The notes beneath the pieces are model-generated. The model worked only from the letters and a program-made list of their open reading frames with translations, made no database searches and had not been told where the DNA came from. A DNA stretch of 64,000 nucleotides, from NCBI GenBank assembly GCA_030374805.1, contig JARGSG010000191.1, positions 372,001 through 436,000 on the forward strand. Reading direction: 5' to 3'. The position numbers and the translations under genes were made by a program. Positions 29,740 through 40,086 of this stretch are shown here, piece after piece. Every line of letters begins with the position of its first letter. Positions within the stretch are counted from its first letter, which is position 1. Source of the stretch: Gracilaria gracilis. Taxonomy: Eukaryota; Rhodophyta; Florideophyceae; Gracilariales; Gracilariaceae.

Positions 29740-32700
29740 TTACCCTTGTTGCAAGACATGTCCGAACAGCCGCAAGATAAGGGAGTCTGAGGCATCACGA
29801 TGAGATAAAGATGCCATGATTTGCGATTCCTGAGCAGGCGTTGAAGCTTCTCGGCGCTCCCATGCAATCTGTTCATCAATGGTATTCCGAGCTACAATGC
29901 GCACGATCTTCACCTTCTTAGTCTGCCCAATACGATGCACACGCGCCGACGCCTGAATCTCATCTGCAACCCGAACAAGAGTTTCCAGAAAAACCACGTA
30001 CTCCGCAGCAATAAGATTCAGCCCAGATGAATTTGCAGGATTCAGCAAGAACACCCTTACATTCGGGTCTGTAGAGAATGCTTCAGAGGCATTGGTCATT
30101 TCCTTCGCCCTCTTCCGTCCACGTTGTGGAGTTGTATTAACACCCACACCAACACATTTAATGTTGTGGTTCTTCAAGAAATCACTTACCACTCCAAGAC
30201 TCATCACCGAACCTGCCACCACACAAAACTTAGTTTTTCGAGGACATGACTGAATCAGCGAAAGCAGAGCAGATAGTTTGGATGATTCTAATCCATGCTT
30301 TGCTGCTTGCAAGTGCTGCAGAAACGAAGCGTCAATCGAGGGATACACTGATGATGTCGTGATGTGTCGGAACCGATCTGGTGCTTCACCGAGCTGCGAG
30401 TACTCACTCCATGCTTCGCTAGCCGTAGGCATCCCAAACTCCGGAGCTCGATCATCTTGAGTATCAGCAACGACTGCAACTGCTCTTCGACTAGTACGCC
30501 TTCGGCTTCTTCGTTTCTTAGTTTTCGAGCCTTTCCCACGCTCTTGTTTCGGAACTAACACCTGTCGCGTAACTTCAACATCACCAGTAGAAGCACCAGG
30601 CGCAGGATCACTTTCACGACGTACGATTTCAGCGACAAGGTTCTGGGTGAGTTCTCTTCGACAGATTGCACACTTCGGCTTCCTGTAGAAACCTTGACTG
30701 TCCTTTGTGGTAAGAACAAGACTCATACAACCATGGCAGTAAAAGTGTCCACACTTTGTTACGGTCACTCTGTCATCACATTCGGTAAGACAGATAGGGC
30801 ATGTGGGGTTCCCCTTTCCTTCAATAAGCTTCGTTAGTGCCACAAAACCGGACTCATGAACAGTTCTCACTAGAATTCCGTTTTCTTGATCATAATGCGC
30901 TTGCAGTTTGGCCATCGCAGATGACCTCGTGAGCTTCGCCGCCTGTTCTGACGATACGACTCCAACTCGAATCGCAGTGTCCCGAAGCTCCTGTAAACTA
31001 TCTGTGGCGAGCCGGTGCACACCACCAGCGGCCAAAGCAGCTAGTCTCTCCCGTCGAAGATGCGGTACGCGCTCTTTCGGGATAACATCTCTGTCAATGA
31101 CTTCTTGGCGGAGTTGGTTGAGGGACATGTGTAAGTAGACCTCGAGCACGTTGGCTGTCTCACTCGACGCAGGTGGGGGCACTGGTCCCATGGCAAAAGA
31201 CCTAAACGTTTGACGAACAATTCCAGTTGTTGTTGATGCAACGAATTCAATCGCAGCTCTTCCAGATAACTGCCGCATCTCGGGGTCCTCGTCATCTCCT
31301 CTACGCCCGTGGATTAGCCTCTCCCCTCGCGCCCAGATATGCCTCCTCGCAATGTCTAGGTGCCCCACATCAACGAGAGATGGTGATAGACTAACCCAGA
31401 GCAAAAACTTGAGGAGAAGCCGCAACCTACGTGAATCAAATTCGCCTGGAAGCTGACTTTCTAGTTCCTCCAACGTAATGGCGAGAATGTAACAATAGCT
31501 GGAGCGATGGGATCCGACGAGGTCGACTTCTATCGTCTCGTACTCGCGTTCCGGCAAACTGAGATGCAACCCTTGGCCTTTTGTATGACGGATCATGGTC
31601 ACATCAAGGAGGGAGCTCAGCAGCGATGTGTCCACCTCGTCCCGCATGGGCTCTAAGACATGTTTCTCCCAGAACCCGTCATTCTCTAATGTGAACGGCC
31701 AGATCTTAAGAGTAGCAAGTTCTCCCTTGAAGTCGTCGAGCGACCCCACAACAGGTGTGCCAGTCATCAGAAAACGGGTATTTGTTCTTAGATTGAACAT
31801 ATCTCGGGCAATTTGTGTTGATGAGCGTCGAGTAAGCTGCGCTTCATCGAGAATGACACGGCGCCAAGTTATCATCGACAACAGAGGGTCCCTTCGGACG
31901 GTTTCGTATGTTGTCAACACAATATCCACTGCTCCTTCTCCAATTGCAAAAGCGCTTCTGTCACAATCGTCATCGTCATCACCATCATCTCCCCAGACAT
32001 AAAGCGTAAGAGAGGGGGCCTTTGATATAGCCTCTTGTCGCCATTGGCCAAGAAGTGACATTGGACATACCACCAGGGTAGTTTGAGCTGTCCAGCGGGT
32101 GACAGTCACCTTTTGAGGAAACGAGCGGTCCAGAAAGTTGGTACGAACCTTGTCACCGTGATGAAAGATGTGTTCTGAGAACGGTTGTTCTTTGTTCACG
32201 GCCTTCAGTCGCTTCATGCGAAGGACACCATCGACTTCTTGAAAGTCATTCGGCTTCTTTGTACATTGTACATTAAGTTCAATGAGCTTAGTCTTCTCGC
32301 GCTGGGCGGCTATCAAAGCCAATGCCTCTATCGTCTTTCCAAGACCCATTTCTTCGGTGACCATCCCACCTCTCATACGAGGGGGGCGGTTTAATCTTAC
32401 CTCCCCAGTTAGTGGAAAGTAAAAGAACGAACCGCTATCTTTTCCGTTAGTCTTCGTGAAGAAACGTTCTTCCCAAAAGTAGTCATTCAGATAATGCTCA
32501 TCATTCTCCTTATCCAGCATCCAGCGAACAGTCTGCTCCTGGAAGGGGAACAGGGTGACGTTGAGTGTGTGTTCAATGCTATGCCTTTGATCATCCGATA
32601 AACTTTGATAGCCAGTGGATTCAGCTCTCTGCAAAATGGCCTCACAGGAATGTTCGGTGGTTCCGGTGCTGAGGTCGCTACGAGGGAAGGAAGCAGGGAA

Positions 32701-33438
32701 TTCTTGTAGTGTTGGTACGGGTTTGAATGCATGGGTTGGTTTGAGTGCCTCAAAAAGTGTCTTGATGTCATCGCAAGCAATGAGTTCAAAAAGCATTCGT
32801 CCGGCATACACTTGCAAGGTCAGATCGTGCTTGCTTCGCGAGTTGATGGCCTTGACGACATGATCATGTTCAGCAAGCAATACAACATATGGCACATTCC
32901 AATTCTCAGTGTCCGGATACGCTAAAGACTCAAGAGAGCGGAGCAAAGGAGTGTTTGCACACTTGACGTTGCCAATAACTTCAACAAAGTTTATACGGTG
33001 ATCTTCGGAGCGATCATACGGACGCTTGGACTGCTTGACGCAATCAGAATTCCTTGCAGCACTACCAAACGAAACTCGATCAAGAGTGACAGAGCCGATA
33101 TGACGATAAATGCAAATGCGTTCTGTAGCCTTTGCAGCTTCCTTTGCAGCGTGTGAGGAGATGAAGTAGGAATGAAGACTTCCACTACGTCTGTTATGGA
33201 TGTTTTCGATACATTTGAGCGTCTTGATATCTGAAGAAAGTGGGTTCCACAGCACTCGTTTATCGTACAAGAACAAAACCTGGTCACAGGGCTTGTGGGC
33301 GTCGGTTAGGGATGGAGCAACGAGTTGGTCACGTGGCTTTGGTTCTTTACGGGGCTTTTTCACGTCGAGAGGTTGGTCTGCCAGACGCGCCGGGGTGCGT
33401 CTCTTACGTCCCGAACGACGATTCTCAGCGGGGGGCAT
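29740..33438 (-). CDS. SNF2-family ATPase with inserted RING finger (RAD5/SHPRH-like)
   Basis: 1232 residues from the first ATG (33438); upstream codons would need a TTG start. The N-terminus is basic and nuclear-looking (RRSGRKRRTPARL). Helicase lobe 1 has EEMGLGKTIEALALI (Walker A), ILDEAQ (a DEAQ box) and LMTGTPV. Between the lobes lies a C3HC4 RING (CPICLTEC, CGHFYCHGC, CAICRREL), then a basic Lys/Arg stretch, and lobe 2 with SSGLNLIAAEYVVFLE and ARVHRIGQTKKVKIVR. This architecture is that of RAD5/HLTF/SHPRH proteins, which ubiquitinate PCNA and remodel stalled replication forks, or of RING-SNF2 repressors. No HIRAN domain could be seen, so SHPRH-like or RAD16-like are alternatives. Single exon. 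Confidence 0.88.
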   Translation of the reverse strand: MPPAENRRSGRKRRTPARLADQPLDVKKPRKEPKPRDQLVAPSLTDAHKPCDQVLFLYDKRVLWNPLSSDIKTLKCIENIHNRRSGSLHSYFISSHAAKEAAKATERICIYRHIGSVTLDRVSFGSAARNSDCVKQSKRPYDRSEDHRINFVEVIGNVKCANTPLLRSLESLAYPDTENWNVPYVVLLAEHDHVVKAINSRSKHDLTLQVYAGRMLFELIACDDIKTLFEALKPTHAFKPVPTLQEFPASFPRSDLSTGTTEHSCEAILQRAESTGYQSLSDDQRHSIEHTLNVTLFPFQEQTVRWMLDKENDEHYLNDYFWEERFFTKTNGKDSGSFFYFPLTGEVRLNRPPRMRGGMVTEEMGLGKTIEALALIAAQREKTKLIELNVQCTKKPNDFQEVDGVLRMKRLKAVNKEQPFSEHIFHHGDKVRTNFLDRSFPQKVTVTRWTAQTTLVVCPMSLLGQWRQEAISKAPSLTLYVWGDDGDDDDDCDRSAFAIGEGAVDIVLTTYETVRRDPLLSMITWRRVILDEAQLTRRSSTQIARDMFNLRTNTRFLMTGTPVVGSLDDFKGELATLKIWPFTLENDGFWEKHVLEPMRDEVDTSLLSSLLDVTMIRHTKGQGLHLSLPEREYETIEVDLVGSHRSSYCYILAITLEELESQLPGEFDSRRLRLLLKFLLWVSLSPSLVDVGHLDIARRHIWARGERLIHGRRGDDEDPEMRQLSGRAAIEFVASTTTGIVRQTFRSFAMGPVPPPASSETANVLEVYLHMSLNQLRQEVIDRDVIPKERVPHLRRERLAALAAGGVHRLATDSLQELRDTAIRVGVVSSEQAAKLTRSSAMAKLQAHYDQENGILVRTVHESGFVALTKLIEGKGNPTCPICLTECDDRVTVTKCGHFYCHGCMSLVLTTKDSQGFYRKPKCAICRRELTQNLVAEIVRRESDPAPGASTGDVEVTRQVLVPKQERGKGSKTKKRRSRRRTSRRAVAVVADTQDDRAPEFGMPTASEAWSEYSQLGEAPDRFRHITTSSVYPSIDASFLQHLQAAKHGLESSKLSALLSLIQSCPRKTKFCVVAGSVMSLGVVSDFLKNHNIKCVGVGVNTTPQRGRKRAKEMTNASEAFSTDPNVRVFLLNPANSSGLNLIAAEYVVFLETLVRVADEIQASARVHRIGQTKKVKIVRIVARNTIDEQIAWERREASTPAQESQIMASLSHRDASDSLILRLFGHVLQQG

Positions 33439-34264
33439 GGCCGAATGGCTGAGCACAGGGGTACAATACAAGATTCGAGAAGGAAAGGGGAGTACGTGAA
33501 GCTGGACGACAACACGAGATGAAGCGAAAGGGGGGTGGAGTGAGAAGGGAGGGGGAGAACGAGCAAGAGGGACAAGCAGCGCTCAACGTCAGATCGAAGC
33601 GAAGCTTTGACTCTTTCTCAGGCTAGAGGGAACACGAGCGGTCCGCGGCGGTTTTTAACACAGTGCGAGCGAATGCTCTGCGTGGGTGCGCGGCGAGTGC
33701 GAGGGGCGCGCTAACACGTGAAGGCGACGAGAAAGTGTCATCCAAAATCGGCTGTTTTTTGAACGGCTTTGATGCGCAGCGCGTTGGCGTCGCGGTGAAG
33801 GGGGTCAACGCGCGCTACGCACGCCGCCATCTGCGTGTACCGTTGGTACCGTTGGTACCGTGTAGATACGCGGCAGAGGTCCCTGAGGACCGACGGGGTG
33901 CACGGTGCACCACGTTGTGGCCATTGGCTTCTCTCTCACGCACCCACTCCTCTGCAAACTCTCCCCCACGTGCTCCCCGGTGCCGCATGCAATGCACCGC
34001 GAGAAAGGCGTTGTTGGTTGGTGAACACCCACTGCGCCCCTCGTTTGAATTCAAACCGCGGGGCGCTGTCCTCTTTACTGTACTGGCCTCGGGAGACACC
34101 CCACACGTGGCCACGCACAGTTCCCAGAATCATAAGCCTGCGGCGAAACCTTGACGTGCACCTTCCGTTACGGCGAGTGTGCGCGGTGAGAAGCATCACG
34201 TCGACGCCTGTCACTGCATCTCCCTTCCCTTCTTGCGCTTAATCGCTTGAAACGTGGGGTAACT
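33439..34264. promoter_or_regulatory. divergent region between SNF2-RING and F-box genes
   Basis: 826 bp, GC-rich, with tandem ACCGTTGGT units at 33839-33860 (GTACCGTTGGTACCGTTGGT). Several overlapping open frames here look like GC-driven chance. Confidence 0.45.
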
Positions 34265-34740
34265 ATGTCGCTCAGTGCGCCTGCGCCGCTTAACGTGCTC
34301 GACCTTTCCGACGATGTCATTAGTCTCATCTTTCAGAATCTATCCGGTGTCGATTTAGCACGGTATGTGCTACACCCGTCTCGTATATCCTTTACATTGC
34401 TAAACCCCCACTAACATCCAACGCCAAATTGCTAATGTATAATAGCGTCTCGCAAGTATCCAAACGCCTTCGCCGACTGGCGCTCCATCCCTCCCTGTGG
34501 AAGAGAGCATGTTACAAGCTGTCCAATTTCCCGACGCGTCAGGCTAAGTACAACAAGTCAACACGAGCCGACTTTTGGCGAATCTGTTTTCGACAATTTT
34601 ACTGCAAACCCAATGGAGCTGTGTGCCTTGGCTGCATGAAGACCGTCAACTCTGACCGCTATGACCCTACAATTGTTCCAATGTGTACGTTTGTTCGTTC
34701 CACCACGTCGGAACAACCGCGCTCTTCAACAACAGAATAG
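34265..34740 (+). CDS. F-box protein, at least one intron; 3' end uncertain
   Basis: Read as join(34265..34362, 34446..34740), 130 residues. The intron (34363-34445, GTATGT...AATAG, ACTAAC branch motif) joins LSDDVISLIFQNLSGVDLAR to VSQVSKRLRRLALHPSLWKR, a clear F-box (Skp1-binding) motif at the N-terminus. Downstream a CLGC pair and a possible further exon follow: from 34741 a different frame stays open to 35097, and a GT-containing donor at about 34683 with an acceptor at 34751 could join it (ending FYPFTLKAGGFHA). I cannot decide between the short and the extended product. F-box proteins recruit substrates to SCF ubiquitin ligases; the substrate domain is not recognisable. Confidence 0.75.
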
Positions 34741-35045
34741 CCGCTGTACAGTCTCTGTATATTCCTTCTCAACTCAAAAATTCTGAACGGGGCATGCCAA
34801 ATATTTTCGCAGCACCGTCCGTCCACCTTCGGACAAGAATCCACCTTCGTGGCCGAATTCTTGGAACCCATCACACATTCCCAAAATGGTAATCCGCAAC
34901 AACTCTCAGGCTCTTGCTCAGGTTCTGATCCCCTGCAACCTTTCCTATCAACACACCTCTGTCTGCACTCCATTCGCAGTTGCAGTTCTATAATCCATCC
35001 TGATGTACGACTCGTCAAAGTCCCGCAAATGCCACTTTCGAGGCA

Positions 35046-35336
35046 ATGCATTCTATTCTATCCCTTCACATTGAAGGCAGGCGGATTCCACGCATGACCC
35101 CACCCTCCCCCCCGCTGAAGAAGAGCAAGCCCAAGAGGAACACGCCTTATTGTCCTTCAACGCCCAATGCAAAACCCGGCATTCTTCAGAATAGAGAGAT
35201 AGAGAAAAGAGGGAAGGACCATGCGTCTCCAGCGAAAGATGTGCAGGATTATCGATCTGAAACTAAGCGCAGCTTGTTCCAAAAATTCTGTCATGAACGA
35301 GGTTTCGGCTCACAACAAATCCTGGCAAAGGCCTGA
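35046..35336 (+). CDS. Lys-rich open frame, possible last exon or small gene
   Basis: 96 residues from an ATG at 35046, rich in Lys/Pro/Ser with a KKSKPKRN nuclear-signal-like cluster. It overlaps the possible third F-box exon in another frame. The composition looks coding but no family is recognised; it may be a terminal exon of the F-box gene, a separate small gene, or chance. Confidence 0.3.
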   Translation: MHSILSLHIEGRRIPRMTPPSPPLKKSKPKRNTPYCPSTPNAKPGILQNREIEKRGKDHASPAKDVQDYRSETKRSLFQKFCHERGFGSQQILAKA

Positions 35337-36204
35337 CATCGGTATTGAGTGTTCTGTACCATGGAACCTGCCGTAGACCTCACTCTAGTGTGTTTTGTAC
35401 TGGAAAAGTCACAACCGATCATGGAAAGAGGACCCAAATACTGAGCGGAACAAGAATAGTCGAACAAAGGAGGGAAACCATCCGGTGTACAACATTCCAT
35501 GCTTCATCAACACGTTTGAATGAAGTCTGATCTCCTAAATTCAGTAACACGGTGGCTGACGATCTGTCAGTTAGATTTGTTCTCCATCCACATCCTTCTG
35601 CTGCTTATCCGCAGCGGGTACAAACTTCCCGAAAATCATGCATCTCGTCTCCCTATTAACGATGCTTCTTTTAGTAAATTCCTGATGTCCTGAAAGGGTC
35701 TCGATCACTAGGTGAGGTGGTGCGTGGAACATTGCTAGCGGCAGCCCGCAGGAACCGGTAGTGCAGGTGTACTCGAGTACGGCGGCAGCGCTCCTCTACC
35801 ATTGTGATCATGGATTATCACGGAGTCGGATGGCGCAGGACAAAGGGTTATCTCTATCAGAGTAGCGTTTTACCAACTTGGTATCACACTATGATAACTT
35901 TAGTCCTGCGCGATGCTGAAAATGAGATGCAGTGTAAACAGTGTAGGCGGAAAGCCAAAACGCTTTTTGGCGCGAAATTTGAATCCGAAACACAACGGCA
36001 AACCGGAACACAACTTGGGCACATAGAAAAGGATCAGCGGTGCTGCCAGTCAGTGCACCTCACCTTCAATCAATTGCTCTCGCGACACTCATAGGCCCTC
36101 AGAACGATATCCCCGCTTCTTCACCTGAGAAACATCTGCACAACCCCAACTGTCCTTGCTGCAATCTATCAGACTTTGTCCATTCTTACTTACTATCAAA
36201 AGCA
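35337..36204. other. intergenic with an 85-bp inverted-repeat element
   Basis: At 35830-35914 two imperfect arms (ATGGCGCAGGAC... and ...GTCCTGCGCGAT) enclose a copy of the dispersed GTAGCGTTTTACC motif. Otherwise nothing recognised upstream of the uracil-DNA glycosylase. Confidence 0.5.
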
Positions 36205-37092
36205 ATGCAGAGAAGTATCACCTCATTCTTCAAAAGAGCACCAACTCCGGGGGTCAATAAGAAGAGGGCAACTGCTTTAAGCCCCATCCAGGCCCAGCTT
36301 CTGAAAGATGAAACGCTCCCCGCAGACGTGAAGGCTCGCATCGCAGCCAATAGGGCAGCTGCCCGCGCCAAGCTTTTGGCACGCACCGTAAAGTCTACGA
36401 ATGGGAAGGTAGATCTTGGTGCTGCCTTGGAGCCGAGCTGGCGTCAAGCGCTGTCTGCAACGATGAAGGAGCCCTTCCTGAAGACCCTAACTGAGTTTGT
36501 GGCAAAAGAACGTCAGTCCCGCACTATTTACCCTCCCCCTGACAAAGTGTTTTCTGCATTCAATCACTCGTCGTTTGTTCGCACGAGAGTGGTTATTATC
36601 GGACAGGATCCCTATCACGGCCCGAATCAAGCCCATGGAATGAGTTTCTCTGTCCCGCTTGGCGTTTATCCACCGCCTTCCCTGAAGAACATTTTCAGAG
36701 AACTAGAAACTGATATTCCTGGTTTTGTGAAGCCCAAAAGCGGTTGCCTGGAAAAATGGGCTAATCAGGGTGTTCTGCTTCTCAACTCGGTCTTGACTGT
36801 GCAACGTGCTCAGCCAGCTTCTCATCGCGGAAGAGGTTGGGAACGCTTTACGGACGCTGTTGTCGACGCTCTCAATAGAAGGCCAGGTCCTGGACTTGTG
36901 TTCATGCTGTGGGGTGGATATGCGAAGAAGAAGGGTGCATCTATTAACACGAAGAGGCACTGTGTTCTGAAAGCTGTACATCCTAGTCCTATGTCCGCAA
37001 ATAGCGGTGGATGGTTTGGAAACAAACACTTCTCCATGGCGAATGCTTTCTTGACGAAGACGAAGCAGGATACCATCGACTGGAAGTTGTGA
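36205..37092 (+). CDS. UNG: uracil-DNA glycosylase (family 1, nuclear type)
   Basis: 295 residues from the ATG at 36205. The N-terminus reads MQRSITSFFKR, a PCNA-interacting box (Q-x-x-I-x-x-F-F) like that of nuclear UNG2, which supports this start; upstream in-frame codons begin with GTG. The catalytic core has GQDPYHGPNQAHGMSFSV (water-activating Asp), LLLNSVLTV (uracil-binding Asn) and HPSPMSA (His/loop inserting into DNA). It removes uracil from DNA in base excision repair. Convergent with the gene ending at 37132, only 39 bp apart. Confidence 0.95.
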   Translation: MQRSITSFFKRAPTPGVNKKRATALSPIQAQLLKDETLPADVKARIAANRAAARAKLLARTVKSTNGKVDLGAALEPSWRQALSATMKEPFLKTLTEFVAKERQSRTIYPPPDKVFSAFNHSSFVRTRVVIIGQDPYHGPNQAHGMSFSVPLGVYPPPSLKNIFRELETDIPGFVKPKSGCLEKWANQGVLLLNSVLTVQRAQPASHRGRGWERFTDAVVDALNRRPGPGLVFMLWGGYAKKKGASINTKRHCVLKAVHPSPMSANSGGWFGNKHFSMANAFLTKTKQDTIDWKL

Positions 37093-37131
37093 GGAAACAA
37101 TGTAATATCGTCGTAATCGCAGTAAACATGG

Positions 37132-37722
37132 TCATAGGCCTATTTGTCCCAGACCGTCACATCTGGGACATGGCACTATTTTCTCCCCACGGCAGGCGGA
37201 GCATCGAGTTCCACCAATTGCGCCTTCCTTAATGTCCTTCAGAGTCGTCCATCCGCCCTCCCAGACATCCCTTTTCTTCAACTCTGACACCGGAACCTCG
37301 ATTTGTACCCTATTCTCTACTGGTCCGCAGGTACTTGACAATACCGCTACGCCGTCTTTAACATTCCGTCCCTTCTTTCCAACACAAAGAAAGTGCCTCC
37401 ATTTGCCGTCAATCGCAGAAACGCTTGTCCACTTTGTGCCAACCATGGATGCTACCCGTACCGTGTTTTTTCGAGAAAACCCTCCACGAGCAAGAGACCC
37501 AGTTTGTTTGCAGAGTGTACAAGGTCGCCATCCATTACCTCCACAAAGCCTGCAGTATATAGGCTCGTTGGAGTAGGCCAATTCTGGATTAAGGGCTTTA
37601 GATGTCCAGAGATTGCCTCGGGCCCCACGCATGTTTCGTTTCTTTGCTAGTGGCAGAGCTAGAATACATGTACCAGCGGCGATAATCAAACCATGATTGA
37701 GTGCTCCTGCTAATGTTGCCAT
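37132..37722 (-). CDS. DnaJ-type zinc-finger membrane protein (BSD2-like)
   Basis: 196 residues, ATG at 37722. A hydrophobic helix at about 9-26 follows a short N-terminus. Two paired Cys clusters, CRLCGGNGWRPCTLC and CSACRGEKIVPCPRC (the latter followed by DGLGQIGL), flank a central domain of about 90 residues; these CxxCxGxG-like repeats resemble the zinc domain of DnaJ and of plastid BSD2-type chaperones. No J domain is present. Plastid location is plausible but not shown by the sequence. Confidence 0.65.
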   Translation of the reverse strand: MATLAGALNHGLIIAAGTCILALPLAKKRNMRGARGNLWTSKALNPELAYSNEPIYCRLCGGNGWRPCTLCKQTGSLARGGFSRKNTVRVASMVGTKWTSVSAIDGKWRHFLCVGKKGRNVKDGVAVLSSTCGPVENRVQIEVPVSELKKRDVWEGGWTTLKDIKEGAIGGTRCSACRGEKIVPCPRCDGLGQIGL

Positions 37723-38120
37723 GTATGGGAAGCTGTGTAATGGTGTCGGGGGATAGGTTCCTCACTTGATGCTTTGTTGATACTGGGAGAACCGGCAGAT
37801 GGTGGAGGGCTAACCTTCTAACCTTCCTCCTAAACTAAACACTAGTTCGTATCAATAGTCTATAACGTTACAAATGTATTACAAGGGTAAAACGCTACCA
37901 TACAGTTAAAAAGATTCAAGAAACGACCTGCCTGGAGTGTGCCCCAGAAGCCAGGACTTTTTGTGGTTTAGATTCGCTTTGAAGGCTTCTGTGCGCACGC
38001 ACAGAAGCCTTCAAAATCAGCCCGAATACATCATACTTTTGCTGAATGTGCACGTTTTAGGACAGAAGCGTGGTACGATCAAGATCGAGTAATTACCACT
38101 ACAGAGGAGTATACGCGTTA
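37723..38120. other. intergenic with motif copy and perfect hairpin
   Basis: CAAGGGTAAAACGCTACC at 37882-37899 is a full copy of the dispersed motif. A perfect 18-bp stem hairpin lies at 37978-38015. Confidence 0.6.
37978..38015. repeat. perfect 18-bp stem, 2-nt loop palindrome
   Basis: TTTGAAGGCTTCTGTGCG, CA, then its exact reverse complement. Such a tight palindrome would extrude or snap back readily. Confidence 0.9.
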
Positions 38121-38122
38121 TA

Positions 38123-40086
38123 GTGCACCCCTGGGACAGTGCACATCCCTTGCAGTGCACTGAAATTGGCATGGCACGAAAGCAAACACGTGTCAATTTG
38201 TACACCTGTCATATCCATTGCGGCATGAAGCTGTTAAAGCTCTTGAGCAAACCAAGCGTCAAGAATCGAAACAGCTCTTTCCACAACATGTCTCCCATCC
38301 AAAAGAAACGAACCCAACTCAAGCAGTCTACAAAGCTGCAGATAACCAATGAACTCAGTACTGGGACGACAGTAGACGGCATTGTTCGCAAGTACAATGT
38401 TCCCCGCCGTACGGTTTACAACATCAAAAAGCGCGCGCACAGCATTCAGTCACTCGACGAACAGAGTCGCACACTCAATTGCTTTCGTCAACGACCTGCA
38501 AAGTACCCAGAAATTGAGCAAAAGCTTCTGCACTTTCTTTCCGCCGCCCGAGCAATGAAAATGCCCGTAACAGCAAGCGTTATACAGGTAAAAGCGCGAC
38601 AGATCCATCACCACCTTATGCAGAGCAACAACGAGACGCTTTGCGCTGCGATCCAAGATTTCAAAGCATCAAATGGTTGGGTTCAGAAATTTGTCATTAG
38701 GCACAACCTTAGGTCTGTTTCTCTTCATGGTCAGGCTGGAAAGCGTCGATGTGCTGAAAGTGGCGGGAGATATCTCAACATTACGTCAACAATTGAGGTG
38801 CCTTTGACCCTAACAACATCTTTAACGTCGATGAAACAGGAGTTTTCTACAGGTTGTTACCTAGACGGACATACATTTTGCAGAATGAGAACAGGAAAAC
38901 GGTGCGAGGCACCAAAAATATGAAGGCAAAGGACCGTATCACCGGTTTCATTTGTACCAATGCCACGGGAACGTTAAAGCTCCCGGTGGCAGTCATCGGA
39001 TCCTCAAAAGAGCCGCGATGTTTTCGAAAACAAACCCCTCCCCTCCCATACTTCTCACAGAAGAATGCGTGGTCGGACGAACCGACATTTAGGAAATGGT
39101 TCTACACCGTCTTTTTGCCCATTGTCAGGAAGCATACAAACTCAGATGTCGCTCTCATCATGGATAATTGCTCTGCTCACGGAGATTTGAAGGATAACAG
39201 GGATCAGGTAACTATATTTAACCTGCCTCCGAACTGCACTGCGCTCTTTCAACCTATGGATTGCGGTGTTATCGCCGCACTTAAAGTGCGGTATCGTCAT
39301 CTTCTTTTGAACGAAATCATATGGTCTTTCGAAGATCGTGATCAGCGTAGAGAACTTGCAAAAAATATGACGGCCGGGACTAAAGGTTTGGCTGAGGGTC
39401 ATGAACCTCATTTATTAGATGCAATGGAACTAGTAGTGAAGGCTTGGGAGGCTGTCAGCAAAAGGACGGTTATTCGATGCTGGATAAAATCAGAGTTACT
39501 ACCACAAACGGTTCGCTCTGATATGGAGGCTGTCTATGGCAAACAGAATTTGTTGCAGTCTAGGGAGCAAGAATGTTTGGAGGAAGATTTATGTACTGCG
39601 TTCAAGACATTGCGGATTTGTGCAAGCAAGGAGGGTCAAACAGATACTTTGTTGGATAATGTTTGCAACGAGGACGTCATTCGTTGGGTTAATATCGAAG
39701 ATAACCCGGATGTGCAAGGAGCAATGTTAGAAGATGTTTGTGAAGACTTAGTTAATGAAGCTTTATTGGAAAACAGTAATGATAATGAGGAAGAGAAAGA
39801 GAGACTAACACACTCTACGATTGATGCTGTTGCAGTGGTTAAACCAGTCCCTAGTTCAGGTGTGATCTCGAAAATGTTTGCCTCGCTCGAGAGGTTGGCC
39901 ACGGACTGCGAGCTGGATAGATTTGGGCATTTGCTTCGCGTAGCGAAGAGGGAGGTGCTGAACATTTCGACGCGGAGGGCAATGGAGCGACAAAGACAGA
40001 CAAAGTTGTCCGAGTTCTGGCAGTAAACACTCTAGAGTGCACTCTCTCTGTAGTGCACTCGTAGGGGCTTTGACACGGGGGTGCAC
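38123..40086 (+). mobile_element. pogo/Tigger-like DNA transposon
   Basis: Terminal inverted repeats GTGCACCCC (38123-38131) and GGGGGTGCAC (40077-40086), each flanked by TA, the target site duplicated by the pogo group (TATA on both sides leaves a 2-bp ambiguity). Subterminal AGTGCAC(T) boxes recur at 38138, 38154, 40036 and 40052, likely transposase-binding sites. The interior encodes one DDE transposase. Confidence 0.8.
38288..40026 (+). pseudogene. pogo/Tigger-type DDE transposase, frameshifted
   Basis: Begins at a plausible ATG (38288) with a Psq/CENP-B-like HTH region (KKRTQLKQSTKLQITNEL ... GIVRKYNVPRRTVYNIKKRA region). Around 38763-38770 the frame shifts, and again near 38805, after which the catalytic domain resumes with FNVDETGVFYR (first Asp), VALIMDNCSAHG (second Asp) and FQPMDCGVIAALKVRY (third Asp). 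The C-terminal third is acidic and ends KLSEFWQ. With two frame breaks within about 50 bases it cannot make a full protein; the rest is well preserved, so inactivation is recent. Confidence 0.82.
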
